Shown here: positions 31,154-39,900 of the stretch, piece by piece
Position numbering within the stretch: position 1 is the first letter of the stretch
Layout: the number at the start of each line of letters is the position of its first letter
Origin: Coxiellaceae bacterium
Lineage (GTDB): Bacteria > Pseudomonadota > Gammaproteobacteria > Coxiellales > Coxiellaceae
DNA length: 52,850 nucleotides
Reading direction: 5' to 3'
Assembly: GCA_030680235.1 (NCBI GenBank)
Contig: JAUXWQ010000050.1
Coordinates: 1-52,850 of the forward strand
Notes under the pieces: model-generated
The model's input: the letters and a program-made list of their open reading frames with translations, nothing else
What the model was told of the DNA's origin: nothing
Database searches by the model: none
Program-made: the position numbers and the translations under genes

Positions 31154-32083
31154 ATGATTGGCATTTTACTCATTAATCTTGGAACACCTAAGGCACCAAC
31201 GGAATCTGCCGTTCATGATTATCTCGATGTATTTTTATCAGACCCTTACATCATTACCTTACCAAAAATACTCCGTGATTTTTTGGTGCAAAAACTCATT
31301 TTACCAAAACGATCAAAAACATCAGCTGAAGCGTATAAAAAAATCTGGACGCCAAATGGTTCGCCATTATTAGTCAATTCATTAGCATTACAAGAAGCTT
31401 TGCAAAAACAATTGGGCGATGATTATTTTGTTGCATTAGGCATGCGTTATAGCAAACCCAGCATTCTTGATGCCATTCAACAATTAAAATCTTGTGAAAA
31501 AATCATCGTATTGCCATTATTCCCACAATTTTCGCGTGCAACGACACAATCCGCATTAGATATTGTGGTGGCTCATACAGATCCAAAAAATACGATCATT
31601 ATTCCAGATTTTTATGACCAAGATTTCTATATTAATGCGCTTTCAGCGCTAATAGAAAAAAACTTTGATCGGACAACGGAGTTTTTATTATTGAGTTATC
31701 ATGGCTTGCCAAAGCGTCAAATCGATTCTGATAATTATCGCACACAATGTTACAAAACGGCCGAATTGCTCGCTAAAAAATTAAACTTGTCAGAAGATAA
31801 TTATTTTGTCACATTTCAGTCGCGCTTGGGTTTTACGAAATGGATTTCACCTTACACCGACAAGTCATTGAAAATGTTGCGTGAAAAAGGTGTTGAAAAT
31901 TTGAGTGTCGCTTGTCCTTCGTTTGTTGCAGATTGTATTGAAACGCTCGAAGAAATTGATATGCGTTTACGCGAGCAATGGGTTTCACTGGGTGGAAAAA
32001 GTTTTCGTATGACTCCCTGTTTGAATAACGATAACCTCTGGGTTGAGCAGTTGGCGACTTACTTAAAAATGAAAGAGAGGTAA
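31154..32083 (+). CDS. hemH: Ferrochelatase
   Basis: Inserts Fe2+ into protoporphyrin IX, the last step of heme synthesis. Landmarks: LLINLGTPKAP at the N-terminus, GMRYSKPSI, LPLFPQFS, the active-site His in LLSYHGLPKR, and the conserved FQSRLGFTKWISPYTD and ACPSFVADCIETLEEI. 309 aa is the usual bacterial length. TGTAGGG lies upstream of the ATG. Together with hemCDXY at 39901-43393 it shows the cell makes its own heme. Confidence 0.95.
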   Translation: MIGILLINLGTPKAPTESAVHDYLDVFLSDPYIITLPKILRDFLVQKLILPKRSKTSAEAYKKIWTPNGSPLLVNSLALQEALQKQLGDDYFVALGMRYSKPSILDAIQQLKSCEKIIVLPLFPQFSRATTQSALDIVVAHTDPKNTIIIPDFYDQDFYINALSALIEKNFDRTTEFLLLSYHGLPKRQIDSDNYRTQCYKTAELLAKKLNLSEDNYFVTFQSRLGFTKWISPYTDKSLKMLREKGVENLSVACPSFVADCIETLEEIDMRLREQWVSLGGKSFRMTPCLNNDNLWVEQLATYLKMKER

Positions 32084-32147
32084 TGATGCATTATACAGCA
32101 CTTGAAGGCGCAAAAATATTTTTAGTTGTAAAAGCTCTTCATAAATT

Positions 32148-33068
32148 ATGACAGCGGTTAATCATAAAAAATTTATTATTTTTTGCAAAACGTATCGTAA
32201 TGATGTTTTGCGTGCAAAAAAATTATTGAAAAGTATCGCGATGTTTAATCGTGATGCAATACCAGTTTATTTTTCCATCCCAAAAGCAGATGTAATAATT
32301 TTTAATAGAGAAATCAGCCAAGATTATTTGGCGGGATTGAAAATTGCTTATTTTAATCTTATTACCGATGAAGATATTGTATTAAGCAACGCAAAGGCTT
32401 CTTTGGAGGCCTATTATGCAATGCCGGGTCAGTTGTCTCAGCAGATTATCAAAGCAGAGGCCTGGCGAAAAATTGGCTGTGAAAATTATTTATGTATTGA
32501 TGCGGATAGTTACTTTACACATGAATTTTCATTAAAAAATTTTATACATGAGTCTGGAGTCCCTTATTCATTAATGCATGAGAGTGAAGCATTTATAGTG
32601 GAACTCATTAAAATGGATAAAAAAAAGATTCTGTCTGACATTAAAAAACAATGCACTTTAATGAAGGTAGAGTTTGATCGCGAAGGTCCCAACTATGATT
32701 TTGGTCCTTCCCCTTTGATATGGTCAAAATGGGTCTGGGAATCACTCGATGAGCAACATTTTAAGCCACGTAATGAGACCATTTGGCAAGCAATAACCCG
32801 ATTGCCACACGAAATTATTTGGTATGGTGAAGCACTTTTAAAATATCAAGCCATACCGATTTATCCCAAAAACCCTTTATTTTTTTGTTTTCATTACGAT
32901 TGGCAGATGCCAAGTGTTGAAGAGCTTAAGCCTTATATTGGTATTGTGAGCCAATCCAATTGGGATAAAACACTAGATTCTGATTGTTGCAGAAAATCTT
33001 TATTATCTCGAATGGTGAGAAGCTTTCGTAGAACAGTTGGACGCCTAAAAAACAGATTAAAAAAATGA
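32148..33068 (+). CDS. Putative glycosyltransferase, DUF6492-like (306 aa)
   Basis: A soluble protein with N-terminal FIIFCKTYRNDVLRAKKLLKSI, a DxD-type motif in CIDADSYFTHEF (nucleotide-sugar and metal binding in GT-A enzymes), and GPSPLIWSKWVWESL and FHYDWQMP in the C-terminal half. The pattern recalls DUF6492 proteins, a glycosyltransferase-like family in surface-polysaccharide clusters. The basic C-terminus (RSFRRTVGRLKNRLKK) may contact the membrane. Its stop overlaps the start of the next glycosyltransferase (ATGA), so both probably act on the same glycan. The sugar is unknown. Confidence 0.7.
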   Translation: MTAVNHKKFIIFCKTYRNDVLRAKKLLKSIAMFNRDAIPVYFSIPKADVIIFNREISQDYLAGLKIAYFNLITDEDIVLSNAKASLEAYYAMPGQLSQQIIKAEAWRKIGCENYLCIDADSYFTHEFSLKNFIHESGVPYSLMHESEAFIVELIKMDKKKILSDIKKQCTLMKVEFDREGPNYDFGPSPLIWSKWVWESLDEQHFKPRNETIWQAITRLPHEIIWYGEALLKYQAIPIYPKNPLFFCFHYDWQMPSVEELKPYIGIVSQSNWDKTLDSDCCRKSLLSRMVRSFRRTVGRLKNRLKK

Positions 33069-33931
33069 ATAATGTAAAATTAGCAGTATCGATTATTATT
33101 GTTGGCTATCGTTCACAGCCTGTATTGCCTGATTGTTTCGACGCTATTTTGAAACAAGTGGGATGTGCATCGGAATTAATTTATGTTGAAAATTGCCCGG
33201 AATATTCGGCAAAAGTATTAGTCAATGAAAAATACCCTTTTATAAAAGTGATTGAGTCTGAAAAAAATGCTGGTTTTGGTGCTGGCTGTAATTTAGGTGC
33301 GCGCGATGCAAAGGGTGATTATTTATTATTTTTAAATCCAGATGCGGAAATTAAAACGATTGATACCCTAAAAAACATGGTAGATTTTATGCAAGCGCAT
33401 CCTCAAGTCGGTGTGAGTGCGCCGCTATTTTCGCAACTGGATGAAACCAGTTTGTATGGCGTTCAAGGGAGAGATATTTCGACCAGTTATTCCGGACAAA
33501 AAGAAGTAGGGTTACAATTTCATGCGTTGCCGGGTGATATTGCATGGGTATGTGGCGCCGCTTTAATGATACCAAAATGTTTATTTGAAAAAATAGGTGG
33601 CTTTGATGAACAGTATTTTATGTATTCTGAAGATGTTGATCTGTGTTTGACGGTGAGAAAAGCGGGATTTTCAATTGCGCAAGTCATGAATACGAATGTG
33701 ATGCATCGGGGTAGCGAGAGTACGAAATCCTGGGGAACATCTCAAATGATTTATCGAACAACAGCATCTGATTTTTTATTTACACAAAAACATTATACGC
33801 CAGAACAACATGCACGCATTTGGAAAAAAAGAAAAAGACGTTATAGTTTACATTTAATCGCCAATATTTTTTTAAATTGGCGAAAATTTTCGCGTTATTT
33901 GATGCAGTTGCGTGCGATAATGCGAGCATGA
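33065..33931 (+). CDS. Family 2 glycosyltransferase (rhamnosyltransferase-like)
   Basis: A GT2 enzyme. It shows SIIIVGYRSQPVLPDC, EKNAGFGAGCNLGARDAKGD, LLFLNPDAEI (DxD equivalent), DIAWVCGAALMIPK and the acceptor-side GGFDEQYFMYSEDVDLCLTVRKAGF, a combination typical of WbbL-type rhamnosyl- and related transferases for O-antigen or capsule. 288 aa. Translationally coupled to the upstream gene. The last codons (ATGCGAGCATGA, Met-Arg-Ala) belong to a family R repeat that also supplies the stop. Confidence 0.9.
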   Translation: MNNVKLAVSIIIVGYRSQPVLPDCFDAILKQVGCASELIYVENCPEYSAKVLVNEKYPFIKVIESEKNAGFGAGCNLGARDAKGDYLLFLNPDAEIKTIDTLKNMVDFMQAHPQVGVSAPLFSQLDETSLYGVQGRDISTSYSGQKEVGLQFHALPGDIAWVCGAALMIPKCLFEKIGGFDEQYFMYSEDVDLCLTVRKAGFSIAQVMNTNVMHRGSESTKSWGTSQMIYRTTASDFLFTQKHYTPEQHARIWKKRKRRYSLHLIANIFLNWRKFSRYLMQLRAIMRA

Positions 33932-34014
33932 GTGTAGCGAGTATTTTTGCAGAAAATCTCGATGCACATCAAGCTCTGCAAAAACACACTCGTTATTACG
34001 CTCATGCTCGCATC
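33916..34014. repeat. Family R palindrome overlapping a glycosyltransferase end
   Basis: The left arm (33916-33953) and right arm (33975-34014) are imperfect complements: GCGAGCATGAGTGTAGCGAG against a partner with extra bases (GTAATAACGAG). The loop contains ATCTCGATGCACATCAA, shared with the copies at 43436 and, with changes, 45027. The stop codon of the upstream gene lies in the left arm. Confidence 0.8.
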
Positions 34015-34038
34015 AAAAAACGAGCGCGCTTGTTTGTA

Positions 34039-35343
34039 TCACCCATTTACTCTTTTTAGTATCTCATCCACCGCATCTTTTGGCGTCACTGGATTAAAAA
34101 TTTGTTTTCTTAATTTCCCATCTTTCCAATCATGTATTAAAATTTCTAAGGTATTTAAAATAGACGCTTGATCCACCGTATGTGCAATATAGGCGTGTCG
34201 TTTTTCAAGCAGTTGATCTAGTTCTTCTGACTGATGTGTTAACGCAAAAATAGGGCGGTCGGTCCAGCTATAATCATACAGTTTTGATGGAATATATTGG
34301 CTGCAAGCATCTCTATTACCGTGAAGCAGCAATAAAACATCTGCGTGTCGCATAATATCCATGATGACTTCACGACCTGATTTCCCGGTTTTTTTGTCCT
34401 GCTCAACACGTCCGTGCAACACCATAATAGAGTGCATCGAAAATTTTTCGACAGCTGCTTTAGAGGTATTATCTAAACTTGTGCCATACACATGAATTTT
34501 TATTTTATCTTGATAGCTTGGGTGGTTTTTAAAAAATAGAGATAATGTTTCTAGCAAGGGTGCAAAAGAACGATCATCTGCGAGTGAGCCAAAATGCATG
34601 ATATTGAGTGTATCAGTACCAATCTGTTCTTTAGGAAGTGGCTCAAAACATCCGGGTGGTATAGAGCCAGGACGAACGGAAAAACCATTTTCTATTAGGC
34701 GTGGATGACGCGTTTGTGCTTGCTTCAAAGCATTTTCTGTAAACCACCACGCAAGATCAGCATAGGCTGCAATTTTTTTTTCGAGAGACGCTTGGAATTT
34801 TTGATCTTTGGTTTTTTTTAATAAATCATTTTCAACGAGTGGGTCATGAACTTCGGCAATCCAGGTGATCCTCGTCGATTTTTTAATTAAATAACCGGCA
34901 TAATGGGCAGACCATGCACCGCCAGTGGTGTAAACAAGATCAATCTTATTTTTTTTAATTAATTGGCGCGCTCGGAAAGCGGCAGGATAAGACCAAGACC
35001 ATTGGCTAGATAATCCAACCATGCCCCGTTCAATCATGCTAAGCGGTAAGACAAGTAGAGACACAAGTGTTGTTGCGAATTTGTAAGAAAACCCTTTTCC
35101 TAATCTTGTTTTCAACCAATGTCTAAAGTCAAAACGGAGTGCAGATGGCCCCCAAGGAAGTAATTGATCATGAGGAAATTGACTGTCCTTTTTTCCGGTA
35201 ACAGCGCTGATGACATGCAATGTAATATTGGCATCCAATAAATAGGGGATTTTATCTGTGATTGTTAAACTGGGCGCTCTTCCATCCATATTAAAATCAT
35301 GTGAGATAATCAGCCAATGGCTTTTTTTTAAGGTTTCTTGCAT
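34039..35343 (-). CDS. Glycosyltransferase, GT4-like (434 aa)
   Basis: A GT-B-fold transferase. The N-terminal half has LIISHDFNMDGRAPSL and VYTTGGAWSAHYAG; the C-terminal half has LNIMHFGSLADDRSFAPLLE, a hallmark of the GT1/GT4 nucleotide-sugar domain, and YIPSKLYDYSWTDRPIFAL, which corresponds to the conserved EX7E region with PSK-x-YDY. One hydrophobic stretch (FATTLVSLLVLPLSMIERG) suggests membrane association. ATG 35343 was chosen (AAGAGA upstream), not the TTG at 35373. It is divergent from manC and probably serves the same surface polysaccharide. Confidence 0.82.
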   Translation of the reverse strand: MQETLKKSHWLIISHDFNMDGRAPSLTITDKIPYLLDANITLHVISAVTGKKDSQFPHDQLLPWGPSALRFDFRHWLKTRLGKGFSYKFATTLVSLLVLPLSMIERGMVGLSSQWSWSYPAAFRARQLIKKNKIDLVYTTGGAWSAHYAGYLIKKSTRITWIAEVHDPLVENDLLKKTKDQKFQASLEKKIAAYADLAWWFTENALKQAQTRHPRLIENGFSVRPGSIPPGCFEPLPKEQIGTDTLNIMHFGSLADDRSFAPLLETLSLFFKNHPSYQDKIKIHVYGTSLDNTSKAAVEKFSMHSIMVLHGRVEQDKKTGKSGREVIMDIMRHADVLLLLHGNRDACSQYIPSKLYDYSWTDRPIFALTHQSEELDQLLEKRHAYIAHTVDQASILNTLEILIHDWKDGKLRKQIFNPVTPKDAVDEILKRVNG

Positions 35344-35429
35344 GAACTGGGGTCTCTTAAGCGGTATTTTCAAGTATAGTGTCGATTGTATATTAATAAT
35401 GCAAGTTTTTGTGATTGGGGAATAAGATA

Positions 35430-36842
35430 ATGGCTGTTATACCTGTTATTTTGGCAGGGGGTTCTGGCACGCGTTTGTGGCCCCTGTCGCGAGAAACCTA
35501 CCCAAAACAATTTATTAAATTGATTGGTCAATACTCGCTGTTTCAAGAAACTATTTTGCGTGCTCGTGCAGTCAGTGAATCGCATTGTTTATACGTTGTG
35601 TGTAATGCTGAAAATTATTTTATTTGTTTGGATCAGTTGTCTGAAATAGCCATTAACAATGTTTATTTTATTTTGGAACCCGTTGGTAGAAATACGGCAC
35701 CTGCTATTGCAATGGCAGCATTGGTTGTTAAGGCGCGTGAAAAAGAAAAAATAGTATTAATAATGCCTTCAGACCATCAAATTAAAGACATTGCTGTATT
35801 TAAAGAGGCAGTTGTTTGTGCTGAAAATATTGTAAAAAAAGAAAATGCATTAGTAACCTTTGGCATCAAACCAACAGCACCAAAAACAGGATATGGTTAT
35901 ATTGAATGCGGAGAGGTTATTGAAAACACAGTTTGCAAAATTAAGCGATTTGTTGAAAAACCGACTTATGAAACCGCATTGCAATTTTTAAAAACAGACT
36001 CTTTTTATTGGAATAGCGGACTTTTCTTGTTTGATGCAGAAACGTATTTAATAGAACTACAACAACAGGCTTCAGAAATTTATAGTACAGCATTGCTTGC
36101 TTATGCTGCCAGCAAAAATGGCGATGATTATATACGAATTGATGCAAGTCTTTTTGGAAATTGCCCGAGTAATTCGATTGATTATGCCGTGATGGAAAAA
36201 ACAAAAAATGCAGTGATTGTGCCTTTAAATACAGAGTGGAGTGATTTGGGTTGTTGGACTGCTGTGTCAGAAGCCGTAGAAAGTGATGCATCTGGCAATA
36301 CAGTGTGCGGAGAAGTTTTTTTACAGAATACTGAAAATTGTTACGTAAGATCAGATGGTCGTTTAATTGCTGTGTTGGGATTAAAAGATAAAATTATTGT
36401 GAGTACAGCCGATGCCATTTTGATTGCGGATAAGCAATATGCACAATCCGTAAAATTGCTCGTTGAAGAAATTAAAAAAGACAATGTAACGATTGTAAAA
36501 GAACATCTTTTGATGCATCGTCCGTGGGGAAGTTATGAAATATTATCACAAGGCCCCCATTTTAAAGTGAAGCGCATTATGGTAAATCCTGGTGCGACAT
36601 TGTCTTTGCAGGTGCATCAGCACAGAGCGGAGCATTGGGTTGTGGTTTCAGGGGTTGCCGATGTGATTAATGGAGATCAAGCCTTTTCTTTAAAAGCGAA
36701 TGAATCTACCTATATTTCACAAAATAGTCTGCATCGTCTTTCGAATTCACAACAAGAAATGCTGGTGATTATTGAAGTACAATCTGGAAATTACTTAGGT
36801 GAAGATGATATTAAAAGATTGGATGATGTTTATAACCGTTGA
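35430..36842 (+). CDS. manC: Mannose-1-phosphate guanylyltransferase / mannose-6-phosphate isomerase
   Basis: A bifunctional type II enzyme making GDP-mannose for surface polysaccharide. The N-terminal pyrophosphorylase domain has VILAGGSGTRLWPLSRETYP and the FVEKP motif (KRFVEKPTYETA). The C-terminal cupin isomerase domain has HRPWGSYEIL, FKVKRIMVNPGATLSLQVHQ, HRAEHWVVVSG and VQSGNYLGEDDIKRL with the metal-binding His and Glu residues. 470 aa is standard. The ATG at 35430 follows TGGGGAA; an in-frame TTG lies five codons upstream. Confidence 0.95.
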   Translation: MAVIPVILAGGSGTRLWPLSRETYPKQFIKLIGQYSLFQETILRARAVSESHCLYVVCNAENYFICLDQLSEIAINNVYFILEPVGRNTAPAIAMAALVVKAREKEKIVLIMPSDHQIKDIAVFKEAVVCAENIVKKENALVTFGIKPTAPKTGYGYIECGEVIENTVCKIKRFVEKPTYETALQFLKTDSFYWNSGLFLFDAETYLIELQQQASEIYSTALLAYAASKNGDDYIRIDASLFGNCPSNSIDYAVMEKTKNAVIVPLNTEWSDLGCWTAVSEAVESDASGNTVCGEVFLQNTENCYVRSDGRLIAVLGLKDKIIVSTADAILIADKQYAQSVKLLVEEIKKDNVTIVKEHLLMHRPWGSYEILSQGPHFKVKRIMVNPGATLSLQVHQHRAEHWVVVSGVADVINGDQAFSLKANESTYISQNSLHRLSNSQQEMLVIIEVQSGNYLGEDDIKRLDDVYNR

Positions 36843-36851
36843 GGAAAAGAT

Positions 36852-37469
36852 ATGACAAAAACAAGTGAAGTACAAATGGTATTGGCGTCTTCGAATCCAG
36901 GAAAAATTGCTGAAATAAAATTGCTTTCAAAAAAATTGCCCATTGAGTGGGTTTCTCAATCTGAATTTAATATTCCTGACATTGAAGAAACGGGAAAAAC
37001 ATTTATTGAAAATGCTATTTTAAAAGCGCGCCATGCTGCAAAACTATCGGGGTTGCCTGCATTGGCTGATGATTCTGGTTTGGTTGTTGATGCGCTGGAT
37101 CGTAGACCTGGTGTTTATTCTGCGCGCTATGCTGGAAAAAATGCCACTGATGTAGAGCGTAATGAAAAACTATTAGCGGAATTAAAAGACATAAAAGCAG
37201 CAGATCGTACAGCCAGTTATCACTGTGTATTGGCTTTGGTAGAAGATGAAAATGATCCTGTGCCACTGATTTGCCATGGTGTTTGGGAAGGGTCTATTTT
37301 GTTTGAAGCGCGTGGAAAAAATGGATTTGGTTATGATCCTATTTTTTATGTGCCTACGCACCGTTGTTCAGCAGCTGAATTATCCGTTGCAGAAAAAAAC
37401 AGGGTTAGTCATCGCGGACAAGTGATGGAGCAGTTAATTGAGGCCTTTGAATCGGTTGAGATGGAATAA
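36852..37469 (+). CDS. rdgB: XTP/dITP diphosphatase (RdgB/HAM1)
   Basis: Removes non-canonical purine triphosphates (dITP, XTP) from the nucleotide pool. The signature VLASSNPGKIAEIKLL at the N-terminus, ETGKTFIENAILKARHAA, LADDSGLVVDALDRRPGVYSARYAG and NGFGYDPIFYVP are all present, as is the C-terminal KNRVSHRG. 205 aa is normal. A GAGGAAAAG site stands before the ATG, 9 bp after manC, so it is probably in the same transcript without a functional link. Confidence 0.96.
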   Translation: MTKTSEVQMVLASSNPGKIAEIKLLSKKLPIEWVSQSEFNIPDIEETGKTFIENAILKARHAAKLSGLPALADDSGLVVDALDRRPGVYSARYAGKNATDVERNEKLLAELKDIKAADRTASYHCVLALVEDENDPVPLICHGVWEGSILFEARGKNGFGYDPIFYVPTHRCSAAELSVAEKNRVSHRGQVMEQLIEAFESVEME

Positions 37470-37483
37470 GCATGGAGAGCCTG

Positions 37484-37640
37484 TGTGCGTAAGCATAAGC
37501 GAGTGTTTTTGCAGAGCCTAGGTGCGAGCATGAGCGTAAGCGAGTGTTTTTGCAGGGTTTGGTGTATATCGAGATTTCTTGCAAAGCACTTGTTGCGTAC
37601 TTGGGTGCGAGCCGCGAGTGTAGCGAGCGGATTTGCAAAG
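37484..37640 (+). repeat. Tandem array of three family R arms
   Basis: Three direct copies of one arm occur: GTGCGTAAGCATAAGCGAG (37486), GTGCGAGCATGAGCGTAAGC (37522) and GTGCGAGCCGCGAGTGTAGC (37605), each followed by AGTGTTTTTGCAG-like sequence (the last as CGGATTTGCAA). The loop motif GTGTATATCGAGATTTC separates the last two. Arms are direct, not inverted, unlike other copies. Position: between rdgB and the OmpA-like gene. Confidence 0.75.
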
Positions 37641-37644
37641 TGCA

Positions 37645-38190
37645 TTAGTGTATTTCAATCACAACCCTTCGATTAAATGAAGACCCCATCGGATAGGCGT
37701 TGCTGGCAATAGGATCAGATGCGCCTTTCCCGCGTATCACAAGCGTTTCATCGGGTACGCCATCGACTTGTAAATAAGAGGCGATGGTATTTGCGTAATG
37801 TAGCGATAGCTTATCGCGCGCAGGGCTTAGTAAAACAGTATCGGTATAGCCGGTAATGGTAACGGTGGGATGATCAAAATAACGCAAATAGCTCCGAATA
37901 AAGTTTGACAATAAATCCATATCGTTTGCGCGGTGAGCCTTTAATTCTCGGGTATCTTTAACGAAAAAACAATCCACTGGGATGATGAAAGTAAAGCGTA
38001 GACCTTGTTTAAAGACCTGGATACCAGTTTTTTCCAGGAGATAGATTTCATTAATTTGCAAAGAGGTAAGGTTGGAAACTTTTGCAGTTCGAATATAATC
38101 GGGTTCTTTATTGCAACTTGTTAGAGCAGCCGCAAAAAAAAGTGCTAAGGTGATAGCTTTAAATGAATAGGCGATTCCATGCTTGTTCAT
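37645..38190 (-). CDS. OmpA-domain lipoprotein, possibly IcmN/DotK-like
   Basis: A 181-aa lipoprotein. The signal peptide ends in a lipobox-like AALTSC (Cys near residue 30). The C-terminal two-thirds is an OmpA-type peptidoglycan-binding domain: FTFIIPVDCFF, HPTVTITGYTDTV, LSLHYANTIASYL, GKGASDPIASN and SSFNRRVVIEI (the NRRV ending is a family hallmark). Size and layout match Dot/Icm IcmN (DotK), and the Legionellales-like context makes this plausible. A generic Pal/OmpA lipoprotein is the alternative. It stands alone, away from any secretion operon. The start at ATG 38190 has only a weak ribosome site. Confidence 0.75.
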   Translation of the reverse strand: MNKHGIAYSFKAITLALFFAAALTSCNKEPDYIRTAKVSNLTSLQINEIYLLEKTGIQVFKQGLRFTFIIPVDCFFVKDTRELKAHRANDMDLLSNFIRSYLRYFDHPTVTITGYTDTVLLSPARDKLSLHYANTIASYLQVDGVPDETLVIRGKGASDPIASNAYPMGSSFNRRVVIEIH

Positions 38191-38256
38191 CAAGATTTTT
38201 CCGAGCTGTTATATTATGATTCAGTAAATCATACCATTTTGATTGAGGAACGGGTA

Positions 38257-38799
38257 ATGAAAAAAATAATAGTCAGTATAGTGATGATGGGCGTTGTTAC
38301 TGGCATTTTTGCGCAGCCGACATCACCCAGCAATAATCAAACAAATTCTGTATTAATCGCAACTTGCCCACATATTTCCGAAATTAAAAAAAATTTAACA
38401 AAAGGGAACTGGACTGCTACGACAAAATATGGCTTTTGGGAAAGCTATCATCGTGCCTGTTCGAATGATTTAACCAAATTTGTGGGTGCGCAGTGGGTTG
38501 GTGCTAATCTGGGTCAAGTAACGTGTATTTACAAAGCTGACGTACAATTTGACATGGGTAATCAATTGATTACTCAACCAAGTTTCCCTGTGTTGCTTGT
38601 TTATCACGCACTTGCGCATCAACCAAAAGGTATTCATTGGAAACATATGCAGCATGGTGTTTATAATTGTGACTCACAAAATCAGGATGATTGTGCATTT
38701 GCAGTTAATTTAGAAAAGCAATCCGGTAATATTTTTGAGGAAGCGGAGTCCCTTAAATCAAGTTGTAGTAATACACCAACACCGTTGAACACAGATTAA
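38257..38799 (+). CDS. Exported Cys-rich protein (180 aa), function unknown
   Basis: A signal peptide spans residues 1-19 (MKKIIVSIVMMGVVTGIFAQ). The mature protein has six cysteines in ATCPHISEI, RACSND, VTCIYKAD, YNCDSQNQDDCAF and SSCSN, so three disulfides are possible. The first motif, CP-x-x-x-EI, also appears in the 122-aa exported protein at 10373. The tail is Pro/Thr-rich. ATG 38257 was chosen because GAGGAACGGG precedes it and the signal peptide begins there. It resembles small secreted proteins of Legionella-type genomes in character, but no family is assigned. A family H hairpin follows. Confidence 0.72.
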   Translation: MKKIIVSIVMMGVVTGIFAQPTSPSNNQTNSVLIATCPHISEIKKNLTKGNWTATTKYGFWESYHRACSNDLTKFVGAQWVGANLGQVTCIYKADVQFDMGNQLITQPSFPVLLVYHALAHQPKGIHWKHMQHGVYNCDSQNQDDCAFAVNLEKQSGNIFEEAESLKSSCSNTPTPLNTD

Positions 38800-38854
38800 A
38801 TAATACTGATAGACAAAGATGTATTCAGTAAGTGTAATACAAAATCTACTATGA

Positions 38855-38972
38855 CCGCTCAGTTTTTAGGAGATTTTTTGCGATAAATTGAGAAAAAAGC
38901 GCAGGTGTACTTGATTGGACCATCGAGCATTTTTTAGAAATTTATCGTAAAAAAGCGCCAAAAAATGAGCGG
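38855..38972 (+). repeat. Family H hairpin repeat, copy C (variant arms)
   Basis: The outer arm CCGCTCA...TTTTTAGGAGATTTTTT (from 38855) pairs with AAAAAAGCGCCAAAAAATGAGCGG (to 38972, split here as AAAAAAGCGCC and TGAGCGG). The inner stem is CGATAAATT/AATTTATCG. The core reads AAAAAAGCGCAGG, GTACTTGATTGG and CGAGCATTTT. The stem sequences differ from copies A, D and E, but the architecture and core are the same. Confidence 0.82.
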
Positions 38973-39005
38973 GTTGAACAATGCTGAAGTTACGAAAGGA
39001 TCATC

Positions 39006-39896
39006 ATGTTGAAAATTTTAAAAGGCAGTTTGTCGTTTATATTGTACGCATTAAATTTGCTGGGACATGCGTTCATTATTGTTTGTATTGCATTAGTTGG
39101 ATTTTTAATACCCATTAAGAAATGGAAGCTAACCATTCAGCGTGATTGTTTGCAGAAAATGCCAAATAGTTTTAATCGTTTTAATGCGTGGATCATGTGC
39201 ATTTCAACAAGAGGGCGCTGGGATGTCTTAGGAACGGGCAACTTAAATGAAAATGGGTGGTATTTGTTAATTTCGAATCATATTTCATGGATTGATATTT
39301 TAGTACTGGGAAAAGTATTTCGTGGAAAAATTCCCCCTGTGAAATTTTTTATGAAAAAAGAATTATTATGGCAGTTGCCCGTTGGGGGACTTGCTTGTTA
39401 TGCAATGGGGTATCCTTTTATGTCGCGACATAGCCATGCTGAAATTAAAAAAAATCCAAGTTTAAAAGGAAAAGACGTTGAAACCACTAAAAAAGCATGT
39501 CGCACCTTGGGTAAGTTCCCCTCAACATTAATTAATTTTTCGGAAGGCACGCGCTTTACTGATAAAAAGAAAGAAAGACAGCAATCACCCTATAAACATT
39601 TATTGAAACCACGCGCAGGAGGAGCTGCAGTAGTGCTTCATGAACTGCATGACAATATGTCTGGTATTTTAAATGTTGTTATTGCTTATACGCCAAAAAC
39701 GCCGACTTTTTGGCAATTTTGCTGTGGTAATTTTGATAAAATTGTCGTGCGTTATGAATTATTGCCGATCACATCCGATTTAATAGGTGATTATGATGGG
39801 GATAGAAATTTTCGTCCGAAATTACAACAATGGTTTAATCAATTGTGGGAACGTAATGATGCATTGATTGAAAGGGTTAAAACCACTGGACGATAA
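39006..39896 (+). CDS. PlsC-like acyltransferase (YihG-type)
   Basis: A membrane-bound 1-acylglycerol-3-phosphate acyltransferase family protein. The N-terminal hydrophobic helix (LNLLGHAFIIVCIALVGFLI) is followed by the catalytic HX4D motif SNHISWIDIL, the substrate-binding block FSEGTRFTDKK, and KPRAGGAAVVL. This form, with the long spacer and about 296 aa, is closer to E. coli YihG than to PlsC itself, so the acyl acceptor may be other than the standard phospholipid intermediate. AAAGGA precedes the ATG. It ends five bases before hemC. Confidence 0.88.
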   Translation: MLKILKGSLSFILYALNLLGHAFIIVCIALVGFLIPIKKWKLTIQRDCLQKMPNSFNRFNAWIMCISTRGRWDVLGTGNLNENGWYLLISNHISWIDILVLGKVFRGKIPPVKFFMKKELLWQLPVGGLACYAMGYPFMSRHSHAEIKKNPSLKGKDVETTKKACRTLGKFPSTLINFSEGTRFTDKKKERQQSPYKHLLKPRAGGAAVVLHELHDNMSGILNVVIAYTPKTPTFWQFCCGNFDKIVVRYELLPITSDLIGDYDGDRNFRPKLQQWFNQLWERNDALIERVKTTGR

Positions 39897-39900
39897 TGCT

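Noticed and set aside
33877-34171. Short frames across the palindrome at 33916-34014
   Set aside because: They translate repeat DNA, occur in similar form at every family R copy and have no start signals.
37484-37640. CRISPR array
   Set aside because: The three repeat units are unequal, irregularly spaced and belong to a dispersed palindrome family; there are no uniform spacers or cas genes.
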